64,000 nt of DNA from Cellvibrionaceae bacterium (GTDB taxonomy: Bacteria > Pseudomonadota > Gammaproteobacteria > Pseudomonadales > Cellvibrionaceae), in the NCBI GenBank assembly GCA_021151825.1, contig JAGKWQ010000010.1, positions 124,001-188,000 on the forward strand, read 5' to 3'. The notes under the pieces were generated by a model that worked only from the letters and a program-made list of their open reading frames with translations, was not told the origin of the DNA and did not search any database. Each line of letters begins with the position of its first letter. Position 1 is the stretch's first letter. This document shows positions 36,301-45,138 of this stretch, piece by piece. A program made the translations under genes and the position numbers.

Positions 36301-36857
36301 TGCCTGGTTGTTCATTCCGTGTTGTTGATCCGGTGAGTTTGCAAACTCTGTCGGTCGGTGAAGATGGTTTGATTTTAATTTCCGGTACGCAAGTCATGCT
36401 CGGTTATTTAAATGATCCGGAAAAAACCAAATCCGTTATTGTGGAGCTGGATGGCCGTCGTTGGTACAAAACCGGCGATAAAGGTCATGTCGATGCTGAT
36501 GGTTTTTTAACGATTGTGGACCGCTATTCACGCTTTGCCAAATTGGGCGGAGAAATGATTAGCCTGGGGGCGGTTGAACAGGAAGTTAAAAAAGTAATCA
36601 CCGAGCCCGATGTGGAAATGGTTGCCGTGAATATCCCCGACGAGAAAAAAGGCGAGCAAATTATATTGCTGATTACCATGGCGATTGATATCAGTGAATT
36701 GCGCCAGCGTTTATTGGCGATTAATTGCAATCCGTTAATGATTCCGTCCAAGATTCAGCAGGTCGAATCTATTCCCAAATTGGGTAGCGGCAAAACGGAT
36801 TTCAGTATAGCAAAACAATTAGCGTTAAGCCTTTCTTCCGGGAGTGATGCGGAATGA
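33381..36857 (+). CDS. aas: LplT-Aas fusion: lysophospholipid transporter, acyltransferase and acyl-ACP synthetase
   Basis: A 1158-residue fusion that recovers lysophospholipids. Residues 1-415 are a 12-helix MFS transporter like LplT (INTVFKIYDG-type start, PAKYGYIREL). Residues 430-620 are a PlsC acyltransferase with the HX4D motif HISWID (His455, Asp460) and FPEGAISRTG. Residues 630-1158 are an AMP-forming acyl-ACP synthetase with the ATP loop SSGSEGTPKG near 796-806, YEGYGATETTP and YKTGDKG. In E. coli LplT and Aas are separate neighbouring genes; the single-chain form is common elsewhere. GTG 33381 follows AAGGAG by ten bases. Its stop overlaps the amidohydrolase start (ATGA), so the two are coupled. 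Confidence 0.93.
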   Translation: MLPLFRIKGFMPYLLVLFVNAFIDLGHKIVIQNTVFKIYDGNTQVILTALVNALILIPFILLFSPAGFISDKYPKHKVMQYSAWAELAAVLVIVLAYYQGWFWLAFAMTLILGIQAAIYSPAKYGYIRELVGDVNLASANGIVQALTIISILGSTFVFSALFEVFLKDIVITDPNSIITSIAPLGWALVAFTLIELWMAYQLPDRHCETKKQHQTFSVGKYLSGSYLGKNLKTISAKRTIWLSIIGLTMFWAISQAVLASFPAFAKEVLNENNTLVIQGILACTGIGIVIGSLVAGKLSKNYIELGLIPVGALGFAILLGVLPALDSRFAMAITFMGLGVLGGLFIIPLNSLIQYHAKADEAGTVLAGNNWVQNIGMIAFLGLTMLLASIGLSTPQLFFLLMLVALGGALFTVYELPHSLTRIGAALLVQGKYKISVVGFDHLPKTGGVLLLGNHISWIDWAMVQIACPRPVRFVMLRSIYEQWYLKPIFKFFGVIPISSGQSKESLEMINQLLIAGEVVCLFPEGAISRTGSLGTFRTGYERVVEGFNGVIVPFYLHGLWGSRLSRARSEKLRKNTARGLRREVVVTFGQPLPADTKAEQLKQKVFELSFDAWEQHTQEFDPLPLAYIRSAKEHLGATCVIDTNGTELTNAKVLAATVAFAQQMRKLDREQNVAILLPASSAATIANLAVMLNGQTAVNINFTTNIAAIQAGVKNAAIKTVYTSEKFIEKLKSRGIDTDTMLYGIQVIYLESLKEQLSKLVVALGFIGAHILPADLFYLVFGKRVGINDPAAILFSSGSEGTPKGIVLSHRNFMANIKQISDVLKTREDDVVMGSLPPFHSFGLTVTTLLPLIEGIPVVCHPDPTDVVNIAKAISRNRVTVMCATATFLRLYSKNKKVQPLMLESLRVVVAGAEKLAPEVREEFQQRFNKIIYEGYGATETTPVASVNIPDQLDTNDWHVQPGNKLGTVGLPLPGCSFRVVDPVSLQTLSVGEDGLILISGTQVMLGYLNDPEKTKSVIVELDGRRWYKTGDKGHVDADGFLTIVDRYSRFAKLGGEMISLGAVEQEVKKVITEPDVEMVAVNIPDEKKGEQIILLITMAIDISELRQRLLAINCNPLMIPSKIQQVESIPKLGSGKTDFSIAKQLALSLSSGSDAE

Positions 36858-37942
36858 ATGCGCTAAAAAAATGGATTGCTTTCTGCGCGCTTTCTATAGG
36901 CCTTGGAGTAACCGCATTTTATGCGGTTACTTCAGAGCCACCAACGGAGCTGACCGGCACGGGTAAAACCATTATCGATTTTCATACGCATGTCGCCGGT
37001 TTGGGGTACGGTAATTCCGGTTGTTTTATCAATCGGGAAATGCGGGACAATATTCGTTTTCCTTTATACCTATGGGCGATGGGCGTCAGCCTGGATGAAT
37101 TGGAAGCACAGGGCGATAGTATCGTTGTTAAGAAAGTCAGCGATGCCGTCGCGCAATCAACGCGTGTAGATAAGGCTGTGATTCTGGCAATGGATGGTGT
37201 AATAGATGCGGAAGGAAACCTGGATAAAAATCTTACCCAGATTTATATTCCCAACGATTATGTGTATGAACAAACACAAAAATATCCCAATTTATTATAT
37301 GCCGCGAGCATCAATCCCTATCGCAAGGATTCAATACAGCGTTTGGAGCAAGCCAAAACGCAAGGTGCTGTGTTAATCAAATGGTTACCGTCAATCATGT
37401 ATATTGATCCGGCTGATCCCGCATTGATTCCGTTTTATCAAAAAATGATTGAATTGAATATGCCGTTGCTTACACATACCGGAATGGAAAAATCGTTTAG
37501 CAGCGCACGGGATGAATTGGCAGACCCAAAAAAACTGACATTACCACTTTCAATGGGCGTTACGGTTATTGCTGCACATATTGCAACAACCGGTGAATCT
37601 CACGGCGAAGATAATTTCGAGCGCATACTGCCCATGTTTAAACAATATCCTAATCTCTATGGCGATATCTCCAGCCTTACACAAGTGAATAAACTCGGTT
37701 TTATGCGTAAAGTTGTCAATGCACCGGAATTGCAAGGCCATTTAATTTACGGCACCGATTGGCCGTTGCAATTTTTTCCGTTGGTATCACCGCTTTATCA
37801 TCTGGGCGATATCACTCTCAAGCAAGCGATTCAAATTTCATTGATCCGCAACCAGTGGGATAGGGATGTGGCATTAAAGCGTGCGATGGGTGTCAAGGAA
37901 GAGGTGTTTCAGTGGAGTGGTAAATTGTTTAATCGGGGATAA
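36854..37942 (+). CDS. Membrane-anchored or periplasmic amidohydrolase (Amidohydro_2-like)
   Basis: A 362-residue TIM-barrel metal-dependent hydrolase. An N-terminal hydrophobic segment (about 8-25, WIAFCALSIGLGVTAFYAVT) is a signal anchor or uncleaved signal. Metal-site motifs appear in barrel order: DFHTHVAG (HxH), IKWLPS, LLTHTGME, VIAAHIATTG and YGTDWPLQF. It belongs to the superfamily of 2-pyrone-4,6-dicarboxylate hydrolase and gamma-resorcylate decarboxylase relatives; the substrate is unknown. It is translationally coupled to aas, which suggests a lipid- or envelope-related task, though that is only a guess from position. Confidence 0.8.
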   Translation: MNALKKWIAFCALSIGLGVTAFYAVTSEPPTELTGTGKTIIDFHTHVAGLGYGNSGCFINREMRDNIRFPLYLWAMGVSLDELEAQGDSIVVKKVSDAVAQSTRVDKAVILAMDGVIDAEGNLDKNLTQIYIPNDYVYEQTQKYPNLLYAASINPYRKDSIQRLEQAKTQGAVLIKWLPSIMYIDPADPALIPFYQKMIELNMPLLTHTGMEKSFSSARDELADPKKLTLPLSMGVTVIAAHIATTGESHGEDNFERILPMFKQYPNLYGDISSLTQVNKLGFMRKVVNAPELQGHLIYGTDWPLQFFPLVSPLYHLGDITLKQAIQISLIRNQWDRDVALKRAMGVKEEVFQWSGKLFNRG

Positions 37943-37952
37943 CAATAAAAAG

Positions 37953-37973
37953 TGCGGAGTGCCGGGCACTCCG
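37953..37973. terminator. Bidirectional terminator
   Basis: GCGGAGTGCC and GGCACTCCGC pair with almost no loop, flanked by AAAAA and TTGAAAAAG, between the convergent amidohydrolase and ndh genes. Confidence 0.75.
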
Positions 37974-37988
37974 CTTGAAAAAGAATAA

Positions 37989-39356
37989 TCAATGCAACTT
38001 CAACCGCGGGCGCAACCAGCGGTTCAAACGCCCACCCAGCATAATTAGTCCGGTGCGGATTAATCCGTGAATCGCAATCTGATGCATGCGATACAGAGAA
38101 ATATACACCATACGTGCGAGGCGGCCTTCGATAAACATACTGCCTTTGCTCAAATTACCCATCAAATTGCCAACGGTAGAATAACTGGCGAGGGAAATTA
38201 ATGAGCCGTGATCAGTATATTTATAAGCGTATAGCGGTTTGTTATCGATCAGTGAAATCAGGTTTTTATAGCAAGTGCTTGCCATTTGGTGTGCAGATTG
38301 CGCGCGCGGTGGAACGCGTGAGCCATCGGGGTTGGTAAATTGGGCGCAGTCGCCAATAGCAAAAATATGTGGGTCGTGCGATGTTTGCAAAAATTCATTC
38401 ACCTGTAATTGGTTAATACGATTGGTTTCCAGTCCGGCGATATTGGCCATAAATTCGGGCACTTTAATACCGGCGGCCCATACCATTAAATCCGCTTCAA
38501 TTAATTGGCCGTCTTTGGTTTGCAAACCATCTTTAGTGGCAGCAGTAATCATTGTATTGAGTTTTACATCCACACCGATTTTTACCAGTTCGCCGTGGGC
38601 TGCGCCGGAAATGCGCTCGGGTAATGCCGGAAGAATCCGCGGGCCAGCCTCTACTAACGTAACCTGCAAATGTTCTTTGGAGACGGCATTAAAACCGTAG
38701 TTATGAATTTCCTGTACAGCGTGATGCAGCTCTGCTGAAAGTTCTACACCTGTTGCGCCAGCGCCGACAATCGCGATGCGCACGCGATCTTCTGCACCGG
38801 TCACGCGTTGGATGCGCAAAAACTTATTGAGCAATTTATTGTGAAATTTATGCGCTTGGGTAGGGCTATCCAGAAACAGGCAATTGTCTTTAACGCCGGT
38901 GGTGTTGAAGTCATTGGAAATTGAACCGAGCGCAATGACCAGGTAATCGTAGGGAATGCGTGTTGATGGTAAAAATTCTACGCCTTCATCGTCATGCATC
39001 GGCGCTAACACTACTTCGCGATTATTGCGATCAATATCGATCATGGTGCCGACACGAAAGAAAAAATGATGGGCGTTGGCGTGACCGCGATAACTTACTG
39101 CATCTACATCTTCGTCCATGGTACCTACCGCAATTTCATGCAGCAATGGTTTCCATAAGTGGGTGGTGTTGCGATCAATCAGTGTGACTTCTGCTTTGTG
39201 TTTGCGTCCGAGCTTATCGCCGAGCTTCGTGGCGAGTTCAAGTCCGCCCGCGCCGCCGCCAACTATAACAATTCGCGGCTTGGCCGCAGATCGATTTGCA
39301 GTCGATTGGCTGGTAGTAGATTGGCTTGTGGCCAATTGGTTGGTTGATGTTTGCAT
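37989..39356 (-). CDS. ndh: Type II NADH:quinone oxidoreductase (NDH-2)
   Basis: A 455-residue flavoprotein that passes electrons from NADH to quinone without pumping protons. After an unusual Ser/Thr/Gln-rich N-terminus (about 1-25, repeats of TSQST), the FAD motif IVGGGAGGLELA is at about 30-41. The second Rossmann motif IVGAGATGVELSAEL is near 195, and IFAIGDCAQ is near 315. The C-terminal amphipathic region (LIRTGLIMLGGRLNRWLRPR) is the membrane-binding part. Length is typical apart from the N-terminal extension. It appears to be transcribed alone; a 23-base gap follows the TPR lipoprotein gene on the same strand, so it may also be the tail of that operon. Confidence 0.92.
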   Translation of the reverse strand: MQTSTNQLATSQSTTSQSTANRSAAKPRIVIVGGGAGGLELATKLGDKLGRKHKAEVTLIDRNTTHLWKPLLHEIAVGTMDEDVDAVSYRGHANAHHFFFRVGTMIDIDRNNREVVLAPMHDDEGVEFLPSTRIPYDYLVIALGSISNDFNTTGVKDNCLFLDSPTQAHKFHNKLLNKFLRIQRVTGAEDRVRIAIVGAGATGVELSAELHHAVQEIHNYGFNAVSKEHLQVTLVEAGPRILPALPERISGAAHGELVKIGVDVKLNTMITAATKDGLQTKDGQLIEADLMVWAAGIKVPEFMANIAGLETNRINQLQVNEFLQTSHDPHIFAIGDCAQFTNPDGSRVPPRAQSAHQMASTCYKNLISLIDNKPLYAYKYTDHGSLISLASYSTVGNLMGNLSKGSMFIEGRLARMVYISLYRMHQIAIHGLIRTGLIMLGGRLNRWLRPRLKLH

Positions 39357-39379
39357 GGTTCACCTGCATAGGTAGTGGA

Positions 39380-40846
39380 TTAATCTCTCTCCAGGAAAAG
39401 GCTTGCCAGGGGCCGCTCGATAAATCGATAAGTATTTTGTTGTAATGCGGCTTTGAACAGCTGTTTGGCAGCCTGGGTGTTGCCAGCGCGGTAATCGCGA
39501 TAGCCGGAATAAAAATAATATTCGGTGCGCTCGCAGCGATTGTGTGCGCTTTTTTCAAATTGCTGGCGATTGATTTTATTGGTCCAATACGCGTAAACCG
39601 CGCCTTCCCATTCGTTGCGCACGTTAATTTTTTTACCTCTGGTTACTTTGGTGAAATCCAGCTCGGTCTGATCGCGGAGAATATCGGCTTTGATCGCATC
39701 GTAAATGCTGATTTCCTGTTGCGTTTGCAAGTATTCAGTAAAACTTAATGCTGCTTGCATCCAGTTTCCCGCATTCATATAAATTTCGTGGTACGCCGTA
39801 TCGCTGGGCGCCAGTCCTTGCTGTTTGGCTTTATCGAGCAATTCAAATGCTTGCTGTTCGCGCCCTAACAGGGAATAACTTTGCGCGGCCCAGCCATAAT
39901 TTTCAGCGGTGGGGGCAAGCTCCAGTACTATCGCAATTTCATTCAATGCCAGCTGGTCATGGTTGTTGTCCATAAACATTTGCGCCAGCTGATAATGCAT
40001 ATCCGGTTTATCAGCGGCAAGGGGAATGGCTTTTTGGTAATAGGTTGCAGCGCGGTAAAGTGAGTCATTTTTTTCATAAGTGCAGCCATCGGCTTCAGCG
40101 CGTTCTTCATAAGTTTCCGCGAGGGTTTGATATAAATCGCGCGATTGCACCTCATTGCTTTCTGCTTGTTTCAGGGTGGCAATTGCTAAGGGGTGATAGC
40201 CTTGTGCGCGATACATTTTGGCGAGTTGGATATACGCTTTATCGTTTGTAGGTTGTTCGCGGGTTGCACTTAGTAACGCATCAAAAAGTTCGTTGGGATT
40301 TTTTTCGCGGGTATCTTTCTGGGCGATATAACGCTGTAAAAAATAGGCGAGTGATGGCGGATTTAAATGGTCGCGCGTCTGGGGCGACAGTTGATTGAAT
40401 ATTGTTTTGGCTTTTTCCAATGCTGTGTTGTTGCCTTTAACGACATCATCATAATAAATATTGTACAAAGCCGTTAAGGTATTTTCGTTGCCGGGAATGA
40501 GTTTTAATACTTTACGAAATTCACGAATCGCTTTTTTGCGATCAGCAGCAGATTTGCTTTTTTCCGCCTGTGCAACATACGCGTAACCAAGCTTGTAACG
40601 CAATTCGGGGTTGTTGGGGTCTTTAACCAGTTGCTGTTCCAGTTCAGCAACCAATGTTGATTTGGTCGCTGTTGTAACGTTTGAATCAAGCTCTGAATCT
40701 ACAAGAGGCACTTCAATTTTTTTTACAGGCTGGCTGCAACCCGCTAGCAACAAGCTGCCTACTAATAATAAGCCAGCAAGCCCCGGTGAATTATAATGCG
40801 TAAAATGGAATTGCAACGTGTTGTACGACTTAACCAAAAAATTCAT
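39380..40846 (-). CDS. TPR-repeat lipoprotein
   Basis: A 488-residue outer- or inner-membrane lipoprotein. The hydrophobic signal and lipobox LLAGC lie near residues 23-37. From about residue 75 onward there are repeated TPR helices (NPELRYKLGYAYVAQAEKS, DKAYIQLAKMYRAQGYHPLA, PDMHYQLAQMFMDNNHDQLA), at least seven in number. No catalytic motif is present, so it is probably a scaffold or assembly factor. Its start lies nine bases after the stop of the DUF3857-transglutaminase gene, with AGAGG for ribosome binding, so they are an operon and may act together. Confidence 0.85.
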   Translation of the reverse strand: MNFLVKSYNTLQFHFTHYNSPGLAGLLLVGSLLLAGCSQPVKKIEVPLVDSELDSNVTTATKSTLVAELEQQLVKDPNNPELRYKLGYAYVAQAEKSKSAADRKKAIREFRKVLKLIPGNENTLTALYNIYYDDVVKGNNTALEKAKTIFNQLSPQTRDHLNPPSLAYFLQRYIAQKDTREKNPNELFDALLSATREQPTNDKAYIQLAKMYRAQGYHPLAIATLKQAESNEVQSRDLYQTLAETYEERAEADGCTYEKNDSLYRAATYYQKAIPLAADKPDMHYQLAQMFMDNNHDQLALNEIAIVLELAPTAENYGWAAQSYSLLGREQQAFELLDKAKQQGLAPSDTAYHEIYMNAGNWMQAALSFTEYLQTQQEISIYDAIKADILRDQTELDFTKVTRGKKINVRNEWEGAVYAYWTNKINRQQFEKSAHNRCERTEYYFYSGYRDYRAGNTQAAKQLFKAALQQNTYRFIERPLASLFLERD

Positions 40847-40855
40847 CAGTACCTC

Positions 40856-43180
40856 TTAGAGTTTATAACCCAGTGCTTCTGCTTTTTTAAACGCAGTGTC
40901 AGACTCTTTGAATTGATGGGTGTACCCTAACGCCAACCCCAGCTGGTAATGGGCTTCTGCATTTTTTGGGGCTGCTGTCACTGCTGATTGTGCTGTCTCC
41001 AGGGCTTTTTGGTAATCGCCATTTTTGATATGCAATTTGCTTAATGCAATCAAGCTCGCGATATCATTTTTGCCGTTGCTTTGTAGCGCTGCTATGTCCG
41101 CAGCGGCAGCATCGTATTCGTAGGCCAGGGTCCAATCGGTCGAGTCGAGCAGCTCTTCAGTTTTTTTATAAAAATCGGCGTAGTTGGCCACTTCAATACG
41201 GTTGGCTTTTAGTATCAGGTTTTGCTCCACAATATAACGCTGCGGCTCCTGCGTTCCCGTTTGTACTAATTTGTAATAAGGGTTATCGATATTAACCCCA
41301 CGGGTTTTTATGCGCAGCTGGTGTTTAGCGCTCGGACTGTTAAACACAATACGGGATTGCAAACTGTAGCCGGGATCATTGACATAGGGTTGCTTGCGAT
41401 CATCCGGTTTGTGCAAGTTACGTAAGTCTGCAAATAAATTGGTGAGCTGGGTGATGCTGAAGGCGTAATTGATGGGTTCTTTATCGCCGCCCCATACTTT
41501 GGTAAATGCAAAGCGGCCATTGATTACAAATGGCTGCCACAGGTTGTCGGCATTGCTGGTGCTCAATTCAATTACTTCAGCGGCGTTGTAAATTTGGCCG
41601 ATCAATTCGCGGAAATATTTGTCGCGTTCGCGCGAGTATTGCCACATGCTGCGCAAGCGTTGTTCATAGAGCCCGCCAAATGTGAGTTTAAAACTGGCTT
41701 GTGCATTTTGACCGTCAAATTTATCGAAGACCAACTCCAGGTGTGCAAAATGTTTATCCGGGCCCTGGGTTGGCAATACACTGATTTGTTTGCTTTGGGC
41801 ATTAACGATCAGCGCCGGTTGACCTTCAATACCCACAGAAAAACCGGGATATAAACTCGTTTCCCCGGTGGTGTCCATCCAGATTTCCTGTAAACCATTT
41901 TGCGCCGGAATATGCACAATCATATGGTCAAAACTGATGCCGGGAATCGTCATGTCCGGAATGCCGCGCCCGCGCGTTACGATCAACGCCGGATCCGCTT
42001 TTATGCCCAAATCGCGTAATAATTTTACTGCCAGCACAGTTTGGTCTTTGCAATCGCCGTAACCATTTTTCAAAATATCTGTGGTGTCATGGGGTTCGTA
42101 ACCGCCGCGCCCGACATGGGCAAATACGTAGCGAATGCGGTCTTGTATGGTTTGATAAACAGCTTTGACTTTTGCATCCGGCGTAAGTGCGGTTTTCTTT
42201 ATATCCACAACAATTTGCGCTATTGCCGCGTCGCTTAATAAATGGGGTTCCACCAAACCGTCGGCCCAGCGCGCCACATCATTCCACTTATCGGTAGTGG
42301 CAACACGCAGGTAAGGCGCATAGTCGTGCTCCCGTGGCATATCGCTTTGCAATTCAATTTTGGCGATATTTTTTCCGGTCCAGGTGAGGGTTTGCTGCTG
42401 GTCTTTTTCGCTGCGCTTTTGGGTAATCTGATACGGCGTAACATCGCTGCTGAACAAATTGATGTTAGTCGGTGCAGTAATACTTAATTCGCTGGTCAGG
42501 ATTGCATCTGCACGCGAGCCTTGACCAGCGGCGCGATCTTCCCACCAATGAAAACTGAAACTATCGAACCATTGGTTGGGCACCATTTTTTTGGTATCGG
42601 TGTAACGATACTGGAATTCAATCACCGAACCTTTACGCACATTGGGGAGGGAAAATAATAATTCCTTGCGATCGTGATAAAAATTTTCATCGGTTGGGCT
42701 TTGGATCTGTGTAGCATCGGCCTTGATACTATCGAGTTTGCCGTCGGGCGTGCGTACATGAGCAAATTCCAATTGTATGTCTTCATAAAAGCTGTTGAAG
42801 GTCACACTGATTTGGCTGTAATCACGCACGGCTTCGTCACTATTGATATAAACCGCGACGTAGGATGTGGCGTGGCTCATCAATTGTGCATCGATATAAA
42901 CATCTGTTTTGCGCAGTAAAACCTGCGCTTCGGTTTTGTCGGTGGGTTTGAAACCACGCATCAGGGTTTTTAAGGGTGGTGCAATTCGCGCTGCTTCGCT
43001 ATTGCCTGTTTCGGCAGCGGCGCTGGTGCTTGTGTTAATGATCAATCCAAACAAACACAGCAAACCCAACATGCACAACGAACGCTTCTTAATGGACCGC
43101 ACAAAAAAATCTGACACGCGATGTTTCTCCACACTGGAACTAACAATAAAACCTGCAACCTTTTCTAGAGTTCTATCCAC
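40856..43180 (-). CDS. Exported DUF3857 / transglutaminase-like / TPR protein
   Basis: A protein of up to 774 residues. A hydrophobic export segment (SLCMLGLLCLFGLIINTSTSA) lies near residues 34-55. A DUF3857 beta-domain (about 80-280) follows. A transglutaminase-like domain (about 310-460) has the Cys-His-Asp triad in YGDCKDQT, FDHMIVHI and WMDTTG. A C-terminal TPR pair (about 695-770, EAHYQLGLALGYTHQF) completes it. Proteins of this architecture are periplasmic and of unknown peptide-linked function. The GTG 43180 start overlaps the oxidoreductase gene by 16 bases. Later in-frame GTG codons near the export segment are also possible starts. It is probably in one operon with the TPR lipoprotein downstream. 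Confidence 0.85.
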   Translation of the reverse strand: MDRTLEKVAGFIVSSSVEKHRVSDFFVRSIKKRSLCMLGLLCLFGLIINTSTSAAAETGNSEAARIAPPLKTLMRGFKPTDKTEAQVLLRKTDVYIDAQLMSHATSYVAVYINSDEAVRDYSQISVTFNSFYEDIQLEFAHVRTPDGKLDSIKADATQIQSPTDENFYHDRKELLFSLPNVRKGSVIEFQYRYTDTKKMVPNQWFDSFSFHWWEDRAAGQGSRADAILTSELSITAPTNINLFSSDVTPYQITQKRSEKDQQQTLTWTGKNIAKIELQSDMPREHDYAPYLRVATTDKWNDVARWADGLVEPHLLSDAAIAQIVVDIKKTALTPDAKVKAVYQTIQDRIRYVFAHVGRGGYEPHDTTDILKNGYGDCKDQTVLAVKLLRDLGIKADPALIVTRGRGIPDMTIPGISFDHMIVHIPAQNGLQEIWMDTTGETSLYPGFSVGIEGQPALIVNAQSKQISVLPTQGPDKHFAHLELVFDKFDGQNAQASFKLTFGGLYEQRLRSMWQYSRERDKYFRELIGQIYNAAEVIELSTSNADNLWQPFVINGRFAFTKVWGGDKEPINYAFSITQLTNLFADLRNLHKPDDRKQPYVNDPGYSLQSRIVFNSPSAKHQLRIKTRGVNIDNPYYKLVQTGTQEPQRYIVEQNLILKANRIEVANYADFYKKTEELLDSTDWTLAYEYDAAAADIAALQSNGKNDIASLIALSKLHIKNGDYQKALETAQSAVTAAPKNAEAHYQLGLALGYTHQFKESDTAFKKAEALGYKL

Positions 43181-44157
43181 TGACCTTCGGCGGCACTTTC
43201 GAAAATCGCATCGATAGTGCGCATATTGGCAATGGCATCATCCAGCGATGTAGGTGCCGGTGTATTGTTGAAAATACTTTGCGCAAAGGCGTCGCCCATT
43301 TCGCTGTAATGGTTAGCGGGCGGAATATCAATTTCTTCCACGTCGCGGTTGCGTGTAATACGAATTTTCCTGGGGGATGAATCGGTGGGGCCATAAAACG
43401 GTTGTGCTAAATAAAGGCTGCCTTCTTCACCGCTGGCTTCAACAAATTGTTGTGGTTCGATTTTAGTAGACGCCGTAAATGTTGCTGCGCCATCGCTAAA
43501 TTCCAGGATACCGGAAATCAGGCAATCTACTTCTTCACCGGGCAGCGGGGTGATATGGCCCATCACCTGTGCGGGTTCTTCATTAAATAGCCAGCGCGAG
43601 AGGGAAATGGAATAGCAACCGATATCCAGCAACGCGCCACCACCCATTTCAATTTTATTGCGAATGTTATCGCTATCGCGATTATTGTAGGAAAAGTTTG
43701 AATGCACTGAACGCAGTTTTCCAATGCGCCCTTCATCAATCAGTTTTTTGGCCAGCTGCCACTGTGGGTGAAAGCGATACATAAATGCTTCCATCACTTT
43801 CAGATGGGGATGGGCTTTTGCTGCATCCACTAACCGTTGTGCGTCTTCCGCATTTAAACCTAATGGTTTTTCACAGAGCACGTGCTTGCCAGCTTCCAGG
43901 GCTTTGATCGACCATTCAACATGCAAATGGTTGGGGAGTGGATTGTAAATTGCATCTATTTCCGGATCGGCCAACAATTCGTGGTAATTGCCGTAGGCTT
44001 TGGCGATATGCAGCTGATCGGCCACAGTGCGGGCGCTGTCCAGCGTGCGTGAGCAAATCGCGGTCACCTGATTATGGGCAGAGCTTTGTAGTGCAGGGAT
44101 AACTTTTTCGCGACCAATCTTGGCAGTGCTAAGCACGCCCCAACGGAGTTTTTGCAT
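43165..44157 (-). CDS. Gfo/Idh/MocA-family NAD(P)-dependent oxidoreductase
   Basis: A 330-residue oxidoreductase. The N-terminal Rossmann domain starts LRWGVLSTAKIGREKVIPAL and includes the family EKPLGLNAEDAQ motif, whose lysine is catalytic. The C-terminal alpha/beta domain has GGGALLDIGCYSISLSRWLF, also characteristic. Relatives oxidise or reduce sugars, inositols or D-xylose-type substrates with NAD(P). The substrate here is unknown; in a carbohydrate-degrading organism a sugar is likely. Its 3' end overlaps the DUF3857 gene by 16 bases, suggesting co-transcription. The function of that pairing is not obvious. Confidence 0.9.
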   Translation of the reverse strand: MQKLRWGVLSTAKIGREKVIPALQSSAHNQVTAICSRTLDSARTVADQLHIAKAYGNYHELLADPEIDAIYNPLPNHLHVEWSIKALEAGKHVLCEKPLGLNAEDAQRLVDAAKAHPHLKVMEAFMYRFHPQWQLAKKLIDEGRIGKLRSVHSNFSYNNRDSDNIRNKIEMGGGALLDIGCYSISLSRWLFNEEPAQVMGHITPLPGEEVDCLISGILEFSDGAATFTASTKIEPQQFVEASGEEGSLYLAQPFYGPTDSSPRKIRITRNRDVEEIDIPPANHYSEMGDAFAQSIFNNTPAPTSLDDAIANMRTIDAIFESAAEGQWIEL

Positions 44158-44328
44158 GGCAGGTCCTTAGTGTCAGAGTTTTTATCGATAGGTATCAAAG
44201 GAGTAGGGATAGCTGTAATGAGTTTTGTAGCGTGCGGTCAGTGTAGCCCAAGCGCGACCTTGAAGGTGAGTCGCGCGAGGGCCAGCAAGAAAAAAATGCA
44301 GGGTATTGCGGGGATGGAATATAAGAAA

Positions 44329-44379
44329 TGCCCTGGGCTTATCATGACTGCATTTGCCCGGGCAGCCTTTACCAGGGCA
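44329..44379 (-). terminator. Hairpin at the end of the SDR gene
   Basis: TGCCCTGG and CCAGGGCA pair across the SDR stop codon, with an inner CTGC/GCAG pair, followed on the minus strand by TTTCTTAT. It is a moderate terminator candidate. The rest of the 211-base gap to the oxidoreductase gene holds nothing else I can name. Confidence 0.5.
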
Positions 44380-45031
44380 ATGTGTCACCGTTGGAATGCC
44401 AGAAGGTGCCGCTGTTCTCCAGTGTAAGGTCAGCAATACGCTGGCTCAGGCGCTGGGCGGATTCGTCGGCGGAAATATCGCCACCAAAATTAACCATCGC
44501 TGTTTGCACATAACCGGGATGCAAAATCGCGACGGCAATACCTTTGGGGTGCAGGTCGCGCGCCAGCGACATTGCCGCTGCATTCAATGCGGCTTTGGAC
44601 ATACGGTAACCGTAATAAGCACCGGAGGTATTGTCGGCAATGGAACCCATGCGGCTGGTGATAAACGCAATTTTGGCGCCTTTGTGCAAACTGCCCAGTA
44701 ACGCCTCGGTAACGCGTAAGGGTGCTACGGCGTTGATGTTGAATTGATGTTCAATGCTGCTGTAATCAAGATTGCCTAACGTCTCGCGCTGCAATACGCC
44801 AGCGTTGTTGATTAATAAATCCAGTTTTTTTCCGGTGAGTGTATCGGCAAGGTGATTGAGTGCCTTCTGGTCCGTGACATCCACACCGGCGATAACGCGT
44901 GCACCGGTTTCGGTCAGCTCCGGCGATGCATTGCGGCACACTCCGATCACTTGCCAGCCCTGGGCGAGATAGATTTTGCACAGGGCAAGGCCAATGCCGC
45001 GATTGGCACCGGTAATTAATACGGTTTGCAT
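44369..45031 (-). CDS. Short-chain dehydrogenase/reductase (C-factor-like)
   Basis: A 220-residue SDR. It has the cofactor motif TGANRGIG at residues 7-14, LLINNAG (about 72-78), a catalytic serine in ITSRMGS and YGYRMSK (Tyr-x-x-x-Lys). It looks like the small SDR group that includes the Myxococcus C-signal protein and YciK/CsgA-like reductases. The natural substrate is unknown. It stands 107 bases after the AraC-type regulator on the same strand and may be controlled by it. Confidence 0.9.
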   Translation of the reverse strand: MQTVLITGANRGIGLALCKIYLAQGWQVIGVCRNASPELTETGARVIAGVDVTDQKALNHLADTLTGKKLDLLINNAGVLQRETLGNLDYSSIEHQFNINAVAPLRVTEALLGSLHKGAKIAFITSRMGSIADNTSGAYYGYRMSKAALNAAAMSLARDLHPKGIAVAILHPGYVQTAMVNFGGDISADESAQRLSQRIADLTLENSGTFWHSNGDTLPW

Positions 45032-45138
45032 AGGTTCGTCCTCTTATGTGAATGCAGCGGAATGGGAAAACTATAGAGTGAACCATTGCAGATGAAAAGC
45101 CTGACCGGTTAATCCGCAACAATCGGGCATCGGGATTG

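Noticed and set aside
39238..39558. A 106-codon frame spanning the ndh/TPR gene junction
   Set aside because: It overlaps both real genes in another frame and has no independent support.
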